DNA of 64,000 nt from Sapria himalayana (GCA_029783825.1 JAREIK010000501.1:76166-140165); one strand, 5' to 3'. Positions 11,396-23,410 are shown, counted from the stretch's first letter. Notes: a model not told the origin generated them from the sequence alone. Numbers and translations are program-made.

Positions 11396-13320
11396 TGATG
11401 AAGAATCATTTTACAAAATGGAAGTAAAATGAATATTTAATTATATCAAATGAATGAACTAATAGGAAAGAAAGTATGTTGGTGAATTTCATGGTGAATT
11501 TATAAAGAAAAATCATGTATTCATTTTTATAAAACCTATTGATATTTTTTTTATGATCAAGATGATAGATAAATTATTTAAATAATTTGATAGTTGGGTG
11601 AAAGAAGTTAACAAAGATAATATTATTCAAGTTATAATAGATAATACTTCAAATTATGTGATAGTAAATATTTAAAATTTAATTTGATTATTTTATTATT
11701 TTATTTAGGTTATTACACATTATATATTATTTCTATATTAATGTTTAACGTTAACTTATATAGGTTGATTGTTGAAATAAAAAAGACAATATTTGTAATG
11801 GATACTATGTATTGCATATTATCTTGACTTATTGTTGAAATATATTGAAAAACTATCATATATCAAGAAGAGAATAAAGTGAGTTATATTTATATGTGGT
11901 TGTATTTATAATAAAGTGAGATTGCTTAATATGATTAGATGATTTATTGAGCAAAATTAGTTATTGAGGCTTACAAAGATGTGGGTTGTAGTTGTCTTCA
12001 TCACCTTATCTCGTATTAATAAATAAAAAAATAACTTGAGGAAGTTATAAATTGGCAAAAGAGGAAAAGAGAAAAAATATAATTTTTATGCCTCATTTTT
12101 AGAATACTGTAATATTTTGTTTGAAGGTGTCAAACCCTCTTGTACATATTCTTTGCTTGATGATTGGTGAAAAGAGGCATACAATGAGTTACATTTATGT
12201 TTTCATGCAAAAGACAAAAAATAATTATCAAAAGCTTTAATGAGAGTGAAAAGAAGTATAAGGAAATCATGAAAATCATTAATAGGTAGTGAGTGATTCA
12301 GCTTCATTAGCCTTATATTCAACTAGAAATTTTTGTACACAGAGTTTTATTATGATACAAAAGGATTAGTAGTAAATCTAGATTCAAAACTCTTTGAAGA
12401 TGTATGTAAATGTATGTTGAGATTGATGAAATAGAGAGGTGAATAGGATTCAATTATATCATAATTGGACTTGTACATGCATTCTCAATACCGTTTTAAT
12501 TATGATTTTTCCATACGAACAAAGAAGTCTTAACTATTAGGTAAGTTTTAAAATTTAGTTATTTACTGTATTTAAATTAATATATTTTTTATTAAAATAT
12601 ATGAAATACTAGCTGATAATTTATTTATATTAATTATAATTGAATAATTAAGTATATTTGGATCTAATATTAATAGTTTGTAAAATTTTGTATTGTTGCA
12701 TCTCAACCTAATATATAGTGTATCTTGTTGTGAAATAAATTAAAATATCTTCGAGAATGTAAATTATTAAAATAATTACGAAAAATTAATATCTTTATTA
12801 TATTATTTAATATAATATATAATCTAATAATCATGATTTTTTTAGATTTATAACAAGAGGAGAAATAAGTTGGAATATTAATGCTAGAATATTTTGATGT
12901 ACATTAAGTACAATTGAGCCTTGATAAAAAGATTCAATGAGCATCATATTATTGATTTTATTTTTTTTGGAAAATATAAATTATAACAATAAATAATTGA
13001 TGAAAAAAAAGAAGATGAAGATATTACAAAAGATAATTTAGCATTTGAGAGTAATGATTTAACTTGTGGTGTTGTTGTAAGAGCTAGAGGAGTTAAATGT
13101 TTATAATAAATTAAAGCAAGCTCAAGCAAAATATAAATATCAAAGTTAATATCATCAAGTTTTAAATATACAATTACTTTTATTTTGATTGATGAAGATG
13201 AAAAAATGACTCAGTTATCAGGAGATGAAGATTAAGACAAGTGAGAGTTCAAGAGTGATGATGAAACAAATGATAGTCATGATGATTTTATGGATTTAGA
13301 GTTTGAGCAAGATCTATAAG
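11265..13320 (+). pseudogene. DUF659-type hAT transposase, decayed
   Basis: Plus-strand blocks match plant hAT transposases with a DUF659 domain. LVNFMVN is near 11481. FIKPIDIFFM precedes LFK*FDSWVKEVNKDN and IIQVIIDNTSNYVIVNI (about 11530-11673). KKTIFVMDTMYCILS*L is near 11780-11840. LNMIR*FIE precedes ITLSRINK*KNNLRKL (about 11920-12050). FWNTVIFCLKVSNPLV, then LMIGEKRHTMSYIYVFM, are near 12100-12210. The hATC signature NKRRNKLEY followed by KYN*AL lies at 12852-12925. An acidic tail (DETNDSHDDFMDLEFEQDL) ends at a stop near 13317. Many stops and shifts are present. The N-terminal BED zinc finger was not found. Confidence 0.8.
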
Positions 13321-13639
13321 TATTTATTTTGTATATCTTTTTAAATTTTTAATTTTTGTTATACAAAAAATATTAATGATATTTTATTTTTATTATTGAT
13401 ATGCTATATTTGAAGTTTAATTTTTTAACTTTATTTATTGGATTGCTAAAATTCAATTATTTTATTTTATTATTCTTAATGATATTGATGTTGAGAAGTA
13501 TTAATAATATATATATTTTTATGTTTAATGTTATTTTTTTTATTAATAGATAAAATTTATAAATAATTCTTTAGTTAAATATAAAAATTTTATGTATTTT
13601 TATGTAGAGTATGTCACAGAAAAAATTTCACCTTTATTG

Positions 13640-13890
13640 CTCCTCGAGCCTCCATGCTCCGAAAGGGTTTTGTGCCTCGATGCGCTTTGCCTTGGTTTGC
13701 CTTACATCTCGGTGTGCTTTGTGCCTGGGTGCACCTTGTGCCTGGGTGTGCCTTGCGCCTGGGTGCGCCATGTGCTAGGGTGTGCCTTGCGCTAGGGAGC
13801 ACTGTGTGCCTGGGTGCACTGTGTGCCTGGGTGTGACTCACGCCTCGGTGTGCCTTTGGCCTCGATGCACCATGCATCTCAATGCATATT
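13640..13890 (+). repeat. 17-bp minisatellite, GC-rich
   Basis: About 14 units of roughly GTGCCTGGGTGYGCCTT follow each other just inside the right hAT terminus. Early and late units are more diverged than the middle ones. Open frames on both strands here (rich in LGAPC or HTQAHSAPR) are by-products of the repeat. Confidence 0.9.
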
Positions 13891-13999
13891 GTATCTCAAA
13901 TAAGTATAGACGAGCCTACCTCCTATGATGCTATGTCGATATGACACGACCCGATTGACAACTTTAACTTAAACATATGAAAGCCTAATAGAAATATGA

Positions 14000-15660
14000 T
14001 TAAAAAGAGATTTAAGTATCTGATCATATTTGTTGTTGACTGTTCAAGATATATTTGGATATATATACTTCGTGATAGATCAGAAGTCTTCTTTGGTTAA
14101 AATTTTTTATAAATTTATAAAAACTCAATTCGATTAAATAAAAAAAATTTAAAAATAATAATATATTATAATTTATGTCATATCAATTTATTATTTATTA
14201 TATAGATCATCAGATTATATACTAGAATTTTTTGTAATATCATACCTTCAACAAAATAAGGTGGCTGAAGTAAGAATAGACAACTGATTGAGATGACTCA
14301 TATTTTTACTTGGAAAGAGTATTCCAAAATTGTTGTCTTCTAGAGTTTTTTGTTTCACTTATTTTTTTTTTGATTATTCTCTAGGATGAGAAAAACTAGT
14401 ATCCAAGGCCTTGAGTTATGTCTTTCTTGGATACTTTAGTTCCCAAAGAAAGTATATTTTTTACCATAGACTGATAAAATTTTAATGAGTTTAGATGTTA
14501 ATTGTTTAATAATGATTTATTCTTTAAAATGCCTAGTAAGAGTGTGAATATATATATATATATTGCATTTGGATTCATCACTCTTTGTCTCTTATCTATA
14601 ACCCTGCATTGACTTTTAGTTTGATAGAGAGAGTCACTCATTGACTATATTTGATCATGTTGGTTTTGAGCACGATATTATTCTCATAGAATCAGCATAC
14701 TTGCCAACAAATTCAGATTATATTGAGTCTTGCAAAAGTGAGAGTTCTCGAGTAGAAGGATTTTTTCATATCTAGATAACATAGTATTATAAGTGTGTGC
14801 ACCAATACAGACTCATTATGTTGGAAATTATGACACTTGAACATTCATAACTTAGAGTATATACTAGATGAGAGAAACATGCCCAGCTTGATAGGACAAG
14901 AGGCGATCCTATCGAGGAGCCAAACAATTTTATAGGCAGTCCCTCTTACCTTGACCTTTTGATTGCTCTATGAAAAGGAGAGAAGAAGTGTACTCAATAC
15001 TCGATTTCACATAGTTTGTTGCACTTTTATTTTATTTTATTTTATTTCTTTTATTATTTCTCTTGATGATACTAGCATGATCTTTTTCTGAGATATTATC
15101 TCATTTAAGAATGTGTCAGACTATGATAGATGAGATGTATATCCATAACTATAATGAGATCAGACAACTAATATCATGATCTTTGAGAACGTCTGTTGTT
15201 GGATGCATTTTATTGTTTACTATGAAGGCAAGTTTTGATGAAAAATCATATCAACTTAAAATGAGATTTATAGTGATGTGATACAATCAGATATTTGGTA
15301 TGAAATATCATGATACTTACTCTGCAGTGATCAAGTTGACTTCGGTATGTATTTTCATTTTTTTACAATATCTCATGGTTAGAGTATACACAAACTAAAC
15401 TTGAAAAAATTATTTTTGTATTATAAACTTGAGATGGAGGTATATATGAAGCAACTACTAGTGTTTTGGGAAGTACGAACAAGTGTGGTTTATAGATTGT
15501 AGAATGTATTATATGGTCTAAAGTAGTCATTTGAGCCTGGTTTGCAAGGTTTTTTATTGTAGTCACTTTATTTGAGCTAATCAAATACATTATTGATTTT
15601 TATTTGTTCTTCTTGAGGATAAATATTATCTCATGTAAAATTTATCTATTGGTAGAGATA
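14000..15660 (+). pseudogene. Ty1/copia integrase and reverse-transcriptase relic
   Basis: The integrase core appears as VDCSRYIWIYILRDRSEVFF (14034-14093), in place of the usual FVDDYSRYTWIY, followed by KNSI. An NGVAERKNR-like block (NKVAEVRIDN) is near 14255. Further on, LSWIL and VYFLP stand for the FGYS region. The RT domain shows QIFGMKYHDTYSAVIKLTSV (15287-15346), MEVYMKQLLVFWEV (about 15434) and LYGLK*SFEPGLQGF (about 15510-15555), the usual LYGLKQSPRAWF block. Stops and frameshifts separate the blocks. Gag, RNase H and both LTRs are missing. It starts right after the hAT right end, so it is a truncated relic unrelated to the copia at 34-39.6 kb. Confidence 0.8.
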
Positions 15661-16367
15661 ATAAAAAGGGTTTAGGAAATATTGCCTTATATATATTTTT
15701 GGACTACTTGGAATGAATGAAATGTGAGTATTAAAAATAGTTGCAATAAAATTTTGGCAACAATATTTTTGGATGTAGGATTGTTTCCACAAGGAATTAG
15801 TGTAGTGCAGTTTCAGTGCAAATGAACCATCAATATAACATGGGGTCTATTCTATTTATTTTTATTTTAATAAATCTTTTATCTTTTCTATTGAATCATA
15901 TTTATTGGATATTCATATATATATTCCTAAATTCATAAATATTTTCATAATGAATTTTATATATTCATCTGTGATAGAAGAGTTGGATTTTGATAATTTA
16001 ATTTCTTAAACAACTAGAATTTTTTTAAGTAAGAAAATGGACAAAAATCATCTTTTAAGAAATTATTTTTCAAAAAATTATTCTAAAACTATCATCGAGA
16101 TAACTAAGTCTTTATTCTAGTTTCCTATATTGTCATATACAACTTCAGTAATTATAGCTATAATTTTTTTTTGTTTTTCATTTATTTCTTTTTACTTTGT
16201 TTTTCAAATATCCAAATGAATTTTTCTTTTTGGCATGATATATTGGAAGTCTTATTGCAAGTTTATTCAACAAGCAACACTTGGAATGTTTAATTTTTTC
16301 AACTAAGATTGATTTTTTTGGCATGGAGATCAAATTTAGTAGGAATGGAAGTGGACATGCATTAAAT
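15661..16367. other. AT-rich DNA without recognised gene
   Basis: Only short, stop-ridden frames are present. The first part may be decayed copia 3' sequence, but no motif supports this. Confidence 0.5.
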
Positions 16368-16532
16368 ATGGCACTATTAAGCAATGTTGCATCACACGTA
16401 GTTACCTTTAGAGATTTTCATCAACCAGCTATTATTGTTGGAGGATGCTTTGCAATTGTAGCAGTGATACTCTCTATTTTCTTTATATTTCAACATCTCA
16501 TATCTTATTCCAATCCAAAGGCCTACTTTTAA
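16368..16532 (+). pseudogene. Exon-like fragment of a TMEM184/LAZ1-type (DUF300) membrane protein
   Basis: An open frame starting at ATG 16368 reads MALLSNVASHVV, then TFRDFHQPAIIVGGCFAI, then VAVILSIFFIFQHLISYSNP, followed by KAYF and a stop. From memory of the family, plant TMEM184/LAZ1-like proteins (DUF300, organic-solute-transporter-alpha fold) begin with a short head. A first membrane helix of the form P.(V/I)I.G.F..(V/L)A..LS..LI.QHL..Y.NP.EQK follows. The fragment fits this, including IF.HL and YSNP, and breaks off where EQKW would follow, near a plausible exon end. The next base pair after AAG is GC, not GT. No later exon was found in 16.5-18 kb. Most likely this is a captured or relic first exon. 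It is the only stretch that looks host-derived. Confidence 0.5.
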
Positions 16533-18120
16533 GTTTATTATCTGACAATGTAAATTTTCATCTATCATCATGATCATTGTTGGTCCTTTACCTTGCCATT
16601 TGGACCTAAATAAACTAATCAATGTTCTAATCTATTCCAATCCATATATAAATAATTTTATTTTTTTTATATTTTTTTGTAACTTACCTAAATAAAAAAT
16701 AGATTTAATAGTAGACCTATCTATATATAATTAAATTGATTCTCCGATATAATTATTAATTATTTTTGAGTTTTCATTTTATTTCACTCCCAAATCTTTA
16801 CCTTATGACTCATCAATTATATTTATTTATAATTTGAACATTTTTAAATATAATTGTTATAATTTTATGAGTGTTTATTTATTATATTATTCTTAAATAT
16901 GTTTGGGTGAAATAATATTGAGCTAATTGATTACTTGGAATTTTTTTGCTTTACATATATATTGGAGGTAATGCATTTGTACAATGATAAATATCTATAG
17001 CTAATAGTAGTATGTCTCAGGTGGGAGACTTTTTAGACGTAGTCTCTATAAATTTTTGGGAGGTAAGACTATCGATATATTAAACTCTCTTAGATCTCTC
17101 ATTAAAATGGGAATGTTGTATACTGAGTATGACTTCCACGACCTCCATTTATTATATATATTTTTTAATAATAGGAACACCTGATTTATGGCCTGCTCAT
17201 ATTTTTTTTCTTTATTTATAATTAGGTTTGCTGTTTGAGTTATGATTTAGTGTTTTATTTTCTTTTTTCTATCATAATATTTTCTTCTTTAATTTATAAG
17301 CTAGGGTTTGCAAATCATAAAAGTATGTTTGCATTTACATGGTGTTGCTATACAATGTGTGCACTTAGTTTATGCAGTAGATCTACCTAGTAAATAGCTG
17401 ACATGACTGTAGAGTGATGTCGATGTAGTGTTAGTGTTGATGTGGAACAATGATAGTGTGTGTGTTTGTGTGGAGGACAAGATATTAATGGATTATCAGC
17501 ATGGTTTTGGTGTCGACGTAGTATTTGTGTAGTGACATTGACAATGTGATAGTATTTGTGGTGTTGAGGCAAAGTGTATGCAGTGTCTGATAGTGTGGCA
17601 GTGACAGAGGTGTCAACATGGTATTAATGTGTATGGTGTAGTGTTGTGTTGCATTGTGTTGTCTGCACAATAAGAGTGAATGTGTAATAATTTGGGCATT
17701 ATGGGGTAAGTGTAACAGTGCAATGTGGTGTGAAGTGTAGTGCAATGTAGTGCAGTGCACTGAGGTATGAAGAGTGATGTAATGTGTAGTTCACATGAAT
17801 CTTAAATGGAAATCAGTTTCTTTAACTTGGCTGTATATTTTTTAATTATTGGGATCTTATTAACTACTGAAAATGTTAGAATAGCTTAGTTGTATGTTTT
17901 TTACATAGTTGTAACTTAGTCATAATTGTACAGCTATATGTTTTCTTTACATAACTGTAACTTTAAAGTTGGCCATAGACCAAACTTTTATTTATTTTCT
18001 TTATGCTTTGATGAGAGTACTCAATTTGTGAGATGACATAATGATTTTGTCTTCAATATAAGAGTTTTTTTTGTATGTTTTTAAATTAATTTTTTCCTGT
18101 TGCTAATCTTCAATGATATT
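16533..18120. other. AT-rich DNA without recognised gene
   Basis: No coding block, RNA gene or transposon end is visible apart from the GT-rich stretch at 17390-17780. Confidence 0.5.
17390..17780. repeat. Degenerate GT-rich low-complexity stretch
   Basis: Irregular repeats of GTGTTG, GTAGTG and GTGTGG words give cryptic tandem structure. The His/Thr-rich minus-strand open frames here are by-products. Confidence 0.6.
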
Positions 18121-18896
18121 TTTTTAAGCATTATTTATTTTAATATTTTATATTATTTTCTATATTAAAGGTATGTCATGGTCTATATATGAGCGATCCT
18201 TGAATTAAACAATCTTCACATATAATATTTTAAATTTGATATTATAAAAAAAATAACAAGTATATATATACTAATAAAAATTTATATTAAATATGATTAA
18301 AATAACTATTTTTGATTATAATTTAATTAAAATATTATACATAATTTTATCAGAAATATTTATTTATAATATTTAAATATTTGTATTACAAAACATTATA
18401 TAATTTATTATATAATTATAAATTTATAAAATATTTTAATTAATATATAAAAATATATAAAAATTACAACTAATAAAAAACTAAAATAAACAATTATTTA
18501 ATTACAAAAAATTTATAAAATTATATGAATAAATGGATAAATAAGTAAATATTATAAAAATAAAAGTACAAAATAATATTTTTATTATTATAGAAAATTT
18601 TTAAAATTTTAATGACTAAAAGATTTTAAATATTTGAATTATTAAAAAAATGTTAATTTTTCATAAAATTTAAAAGAAAAAAAGTTGATATTTTAAGATT
18701 AATATATTGTTGTTTTAATTACATCAAAAAAAATTTGATTATTTAAAAAATTAATATTTCAATGTGGTTATTAAATGAACACTTCAAACATTAACATTAA
18801 TAGTGATTAAAAGATTTTAATTACATGCTTTTATAATTATTTCATATTATATTAATAATAGATAAATTGAATTCTTATAAATTTATGACAATATAA

Positions 18897-18932
<36 letters not shown>

Positions 18933-19565
18933 TACTTTATGATTATACAATATTATTTTATTTATTTATTAAATAATATCATTTATGGTTAATTAAGATC
19001 TATTTCTATTATTTTATTTAAATTATTTATTTTTTTTAATTTAATTTTATTGTTAATTTTTTATATTTTATTTTATAATAGTTTAGTATATATATAAGGT
19101 TTTATTAAAATGTTGTTTATCAAAAAATAGAGCCCACACTTCAAACTATGAATTTAATGGTAGCAATAACAATGTTTTAGGGTTCTCACAGGAGATCTAC
19201 AATGTCATAGCTTACGATAGTATTCATATAGACATGAGAACAATGCTTGTAGATTGGGCTCCCATCTACAGTCTCTTCGTGTGGGTAAAACCTCCTCTGC
19301 TGGAAATTTCACATCATGGACACTTTGGTAAGCTCAGATAGGTAAAAAATGCTGTGTGGACTAGATTCATCAATGGGGGGCATAACAACTGCTATTGCTC
19401 TAAGCAACATAATCTGATACGAGTAATGAGTGTGCAGATCAACTGATGACATGAAGCAACTCTACGATTGATGCGTATAAATTCATCAGTGGGGACATGG
19501 AGAGTGGTGTTCAACATGTTGTTGTTTCACAGGTGAGTAATTTCTTACTCGTTGCTTGACCCTAT
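18121..19565 (+). mobile_element. Internal segment related to the CACTA family, + orientation
   Basis: The + strand from 18138 (TTTTAATATTTTAT, then GGTATGTCATGGTCTATA, GAGCGATCCTTGAA, then AATAACTATTT and GATTATAA words) follows the same order as the minus strand from 33287 down to about 33100, just inside the right CACTA end. A less AT-rich block follows at 19125-19565 with two diverged TTCATCA(A/G)TGGGG motifs. It may be a transposon leader exon, but no protein is recognised. The orientation agrees with the left terminus at 2931. Confidence 0.5.
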
Positions 19566-20600
19566 TTCTTTTTATTTTTGAGTTTCCTAGAAAATGTTGA
19601 AAAAATTAGTATTTATATTTTATCTAATTTAGAAATAGCAACTTACTTTTTTTGAAGAAAAAGTCAATCATAAAAATCATACATAAGAAAATATATTTGG
19701 GTAGATGCCACATTTGAATTACAATACAATAATGTCGTGCCGGGCTTTATCTAGAAATTAGGAATTGTAAATAGACTAGACATAGCTTGGCCAATCCTAT
19801 TCTTTTTCATCACATATGTGTATAATTCAAATTGAATGTACATACTCATTGTTGTGTTGTAATATGCATTGTGAGGAGTCCCTACTTAATGCATATCTTA
19901 ATAGTCTTATCTCTAAAAATTAGAGAGATTATGTCTGATGAGTCTTAAACTTGATATTTATTATCCTTGGACAAAAATATTTGTTATTGTGTCAAGATAT
20001 GATCTTCATTATATTCATGTGATATATATTTTCATAATGATTAGTTATTTTTGTATTCTTTATGCACAAATATATTTTATTTTAAAATTTTTATGAGATT
20101 TAGTGAGGTGAAGTTTATGTTTTGTTGCATATTTAATAATTTTGCCTTTGCATGCTTATGTATACAACCATTGATGAAAATTATTATTCTAGGCCAAGAA
20201 TAAAATATCATGTATTAATTTTTATTTTGAATTATTATAGTTTTGTTAAACTTGAATTTTTTATGTCTGTTTTAATGATGTTATTTTTGAGATTTATTGC
20301 CTAGTGAGATGAGACCTAATACTTAATGATAAATTGATGGTCAAAATATAAACAATATGAAAAATGTTGAATATTAATAATTTTATCTCCTAATTTTATA
20401 TATGTCTTGATTATATGAGTCCACTAAAAAAATTAAGTTTTATTCTTATCTTTAATTTAATTCTTTATTTTTAAAATTCTAGTGTTGTTCTTAAAGAGCC
20501 TATATTGCAAGATTTTTTTAAAATGTGATATATAAAGTAAGGTGCATTTTATTGAGCACATAATTTTATATATAAACATGAATAATGTTGGATTTTATTT
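19566..20600. other. AT-rich DNA without recognised gene
   Basis: Nothing is recognised. This is the spacer before the GGC-rich repeat unit. Confidence 0.5.
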
Positions 20601-20603
20601 TGG

Positions 20604-21020
20604 CAGCAACGACAGCGCTGGCAGTGGCAGCGATGCCTGCGGTGGCGGCATCGGCAGCACCGGCATCACAGGCCGCACTGGTAGAAGTGGAAGAGGTGGC
20701 AGCAATAGCGGCAGTGGCGACATCAGTGGCAGCACTGGCTGTATTGGCAGTAGGGGTGCAACAACACCGGCAACGGCTACGATAGCGGTTGTGGCGGAAG
20801 TAGCGGCGGCAGGAGCGACAACACCGGCAGTGGCGATAGTAGAGGTGGCAGAGGTGGCAATGACGAAAGCTGCGGCAACAACAGCGTCAAAAGCAACGGC
20901 AGAAGAAGTGGCAGCAGTAGCGGCAGAAGCAGCGGCAGTAGTAGTGGCAGCGGCAGTAGTAGTGGCAGCGGCATTAGTAGTGGTAGCGGCAGTGGCAACG
21001 AGAGCAGCAACAACGACAAC
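20604..21020. repeat. GGC/AGC-rich trinucleotide repeat tract, copy 1
   Basis: Interrupted GGCAGY/GGCAAC/GGTGGC words run for about 0.4 kb and stand out sharply by GC content. All + frames are open, giving Gly/Ser-, Ala/Val- or Thr/Ala-rich strings, and the minus strand gives Leu/Pro. This fits a repeat and not selection on one frame. Confidence 0.85.
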
Positions 21021-21784
21021 AAATGCGGTATAGACATACGTATATAGTCGGTATATACATACATATAAAACTGTAATATTTTATGTACATATATACTGAG
21101 TATATATGTACTCAGTATATATGTACACATAATACTATAGTTTATATGTACATATACTGCAGTAATATATGTATGAGTGAAATGCTAGTATATATATACA
21201 TATTTACTACATTAATATATATATATATTAAAACATAGTTTTTTTATATTTATTTTGATTTGATTGAGTGGTTTAAAGTTCTTACAGATATGGTAGCGCA
21301 TTATTTTTCATTCGAAGCTCGTATAAATTAAGGGATTTTTCTATAGACATGATGCACCGTGATCGAATAGCTTTTTCACAGTAGAAAGTTGGTGAACAGA
21401 GGAGCATAGGGAGAGAAAGCAACATCAATGCATGGATAAATTATACTTCATGCACTGTCGGTATATACATATTTAAATAAGATGTAATTTAATATTGTTA
21501 TATTTTTGTTGTAGTTATTTAAAATATTGTATTAGAATAAGTTATTAAATGATTTTTTTTGTTTAATTTAAAATTTTCATTTATAGTTTTTGATTTTATT
21601 CAATTTAATTTAAATATATTAAATTATTTAATTAAATTTTTGTTGAAGCTATATTACAATCAACTTTAATTTATGTTTGTTCATGTCTATAATAATTGTT
21701 ATTATATATCGTGAATATGTTTGTGTGTCTCTAAATTTTTTGGGTAGAGTTTTAGCCTATTATAGGTATGTAAAAACCTATTAT

Positions 21785-22315
21785 CAGCAACAGTAGCAGC
21801 GACATCGGTGGCAACGATGGTAGCGATGGCAACAGAAGCGACAGCGGTGGTTGTGGGGGTAGCAGTAGCGGTGGAGCGGTAGCAATGGCAGTGGGAGCAG
21901 CCACTGTAGTGGTGGAGCGACAGCGACAGAGGCTACAGCACCGGAAGCAGTGGCGGCAGCGGCGGTTGTAGCAGCTGCAACTAAAGCAGTGGCAGCACCG
22001 GAAGCACCGACAGCACTGGAAGCAGCGGTAGAGGCGACAATGGCAGTAGTGATGGCGGTAGTAGCAGCAGCGGCAGTGGTAGCACCGGCATGTAGTGGTA
22101 GCACCAGCAGCGTCGGTAGCCATTGCATCGAGCAGCGGAGGTAGCGGCCAGCGGCGGCAGTAGTGGCGGCAGTGATAGCAGAGGCAGCCATGATAGAGGC
22201 GGCAGTAGAGGCAACGGTGGCAGCGACGACAAGAGTAGTGGTATTGTTAGCGACATCGGCAACGACAGAAGCGGCAAGAGAGGCAATGGAAGTAGCAGCA
22301 ACAACACCAAAAGAG
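21785..22315. repeat. GGC/AGC-rich trinucleotide repeat tract, copy 2
   Basis: This has the same composition as 20604-21020 but is longer and independently rearranged. It again gives open frames on both strands that are not credible genes. Confidence 0.85.
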
Positions 22316-22964
22316 GTATATACGTACGAATAAAGTCAGTATATATGTACATTTTATACTATAGTATTTTATGTACATATATACTGAGTATATTTGTACT
22401 TAGTTTAAATGTACACATTATACTATTGTTTATATGTACATATACTGTAGTTATATATGTACAAGTGAAACACTAGTATATCTTTATATATATACTATAT
22501 GATTATATATGTATCAAAACATTACTTTTTTTTGTTAATTTGACTGGGTTGTTTAATTTTCTTATTTATATAATACCATATTGTTCCTCTTACAAAGCTT
22601 CTATAAGTGATGAGATTCTTTACTAGATATTACATGACGTTACTCGGACAACTTTGTCGCAGTAGAAAAATGATGATCGAGGGAGCAGAGGGAGAGAAAA
22701 CAATATCAATGAATAGATATATTATACTTTATGCACTGTGGGTAGATACATTGATGAATAAGATCAAATAGAAGTTTGTTATTTTTTTGTTTCAATTATG
22801 CATAATATTGAATTTACACAAAGATATTAAATGATTTTATTTTTTGTTTATTATAAATTATTTATAGTTTCAATTTTTATTAAATTTGATAAAAAAAATA
22901 TTAAATTATCTAATTAAAAAATTTAAAAATTTTTAAATTCTGAAATTATTTTTGAAATTAAAAT

Positions 22965-23410
22965 GACTAGAAAATATTCCCTTGATAAATAGCTAGGGGA
23001 AAATCTCGTGCTAAATTAGCTAGGGATTTTCCCTAGCTAATTTAGCTAGGAACATATTAAAATTAGCGACGGATTATCTGTCGCTAAATTTATTTAGCTA
23101 TGGACTATATCCGTCACTAAAATTTATAGACAACACTTTAGCTATGTAATAATCCATCATTATTTTTATTTAGCGATGGAATATCTCGTTTATCTTGCTA
23201 ATTTAGCGATGGAATTTTTATTTTTTAGCAAGTTATTTTGCCGTCACTAACTTTTTTGCTAGGGACACTTCCGTCACTAAAATTTAGCAAGAAGCACTTT
23301 AGATAGGGAACCGATCCATCAGTAATCCATCACTATATCCCATTTAGGGATGGAAAATACCCATTTTGCTAGGGAATTTTCCCTAGCTATATCAGATTTT
23401 TCGTGTAGTG
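22965..23410. mobile_element. Miniature CACTA-like element (446 bp)
   Basis: The left end reads GACTAGAAAATATTCCC and then ATAGCTAGGG. The right end, reversed, reads CACTACACGAAAAATCTGA and then ATAGCTAGGG. The body consists of AGCGACGGATT, CCGTCACTAAAATTTAGC and CCCTAGCTAA words in both orientations, as in the large CACTA ends. It is too small to code and so is a non-autonomous (MITE-like) member. The 3-bp flanks (AAT / TTT) do not match, so the left boundary may be off by a few bases. Confidence 0.65.

Larger units (their letters stand above)
6423..13966 (+). mobile_element. Nest of decayed hAT transposons
   Basis: The left tip TAGGGGTGTCAAG (6423) and the right end TTGACAACTTTA (13955-13966) resemble hAT terminal inverted repeats, which in plants often read TAGGG(T/G)TGTCAA. 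GC-rich subterminal stretches with CACGACCC and GACATG words lie just inside both. Two different transposase relics are enclosed: a ricesleeper-type one (7.7-9.1 kb) and a DUF659-type one (11.3-13.3 kb). At least two elements are therefore joined or nested. The 8-bp flanks do not match, so the two tips need not belong to one insertion. Confidence 0.65.
20600..22900 (+). repeat. Two direct copies of a 1.28-kb unit
   Basis: Each unit is a GGC-rich tract, then a GTACATATATACTGAGTATA region, then a less AT-rich patch with GGGAGAGAAA and a TTATACTT(C/T)ATGCACTG block. Matching points (TTTATATGTACATATACTG at 21141 and 22429; GGAGCAtAGG/GGAGCAGAGG at 21401 and 22682) give a spacing of 1281-1288 bp. 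Divergence is substantial. No protein or known element is recognised. Confidence 0.85.

Noticed and set aside
13592..13877. Overlapping open frames on both strands rich in Cys/Leu or His/Ala/Pro
   Set aside because: They are produced by the 17-bp minisatellite.
17387..17760. His/Thr-rich minus-strand open frames
   Set aside because: They are by-products of a degenerate GT-rich stretch.
20542..22476. Gly/Ser-, Ala- and Leu/Pro-rich open frames on both strands
   Set aside because: The GGC/AGC repeat leaves all frames open and no frame is favoured between the two copies.
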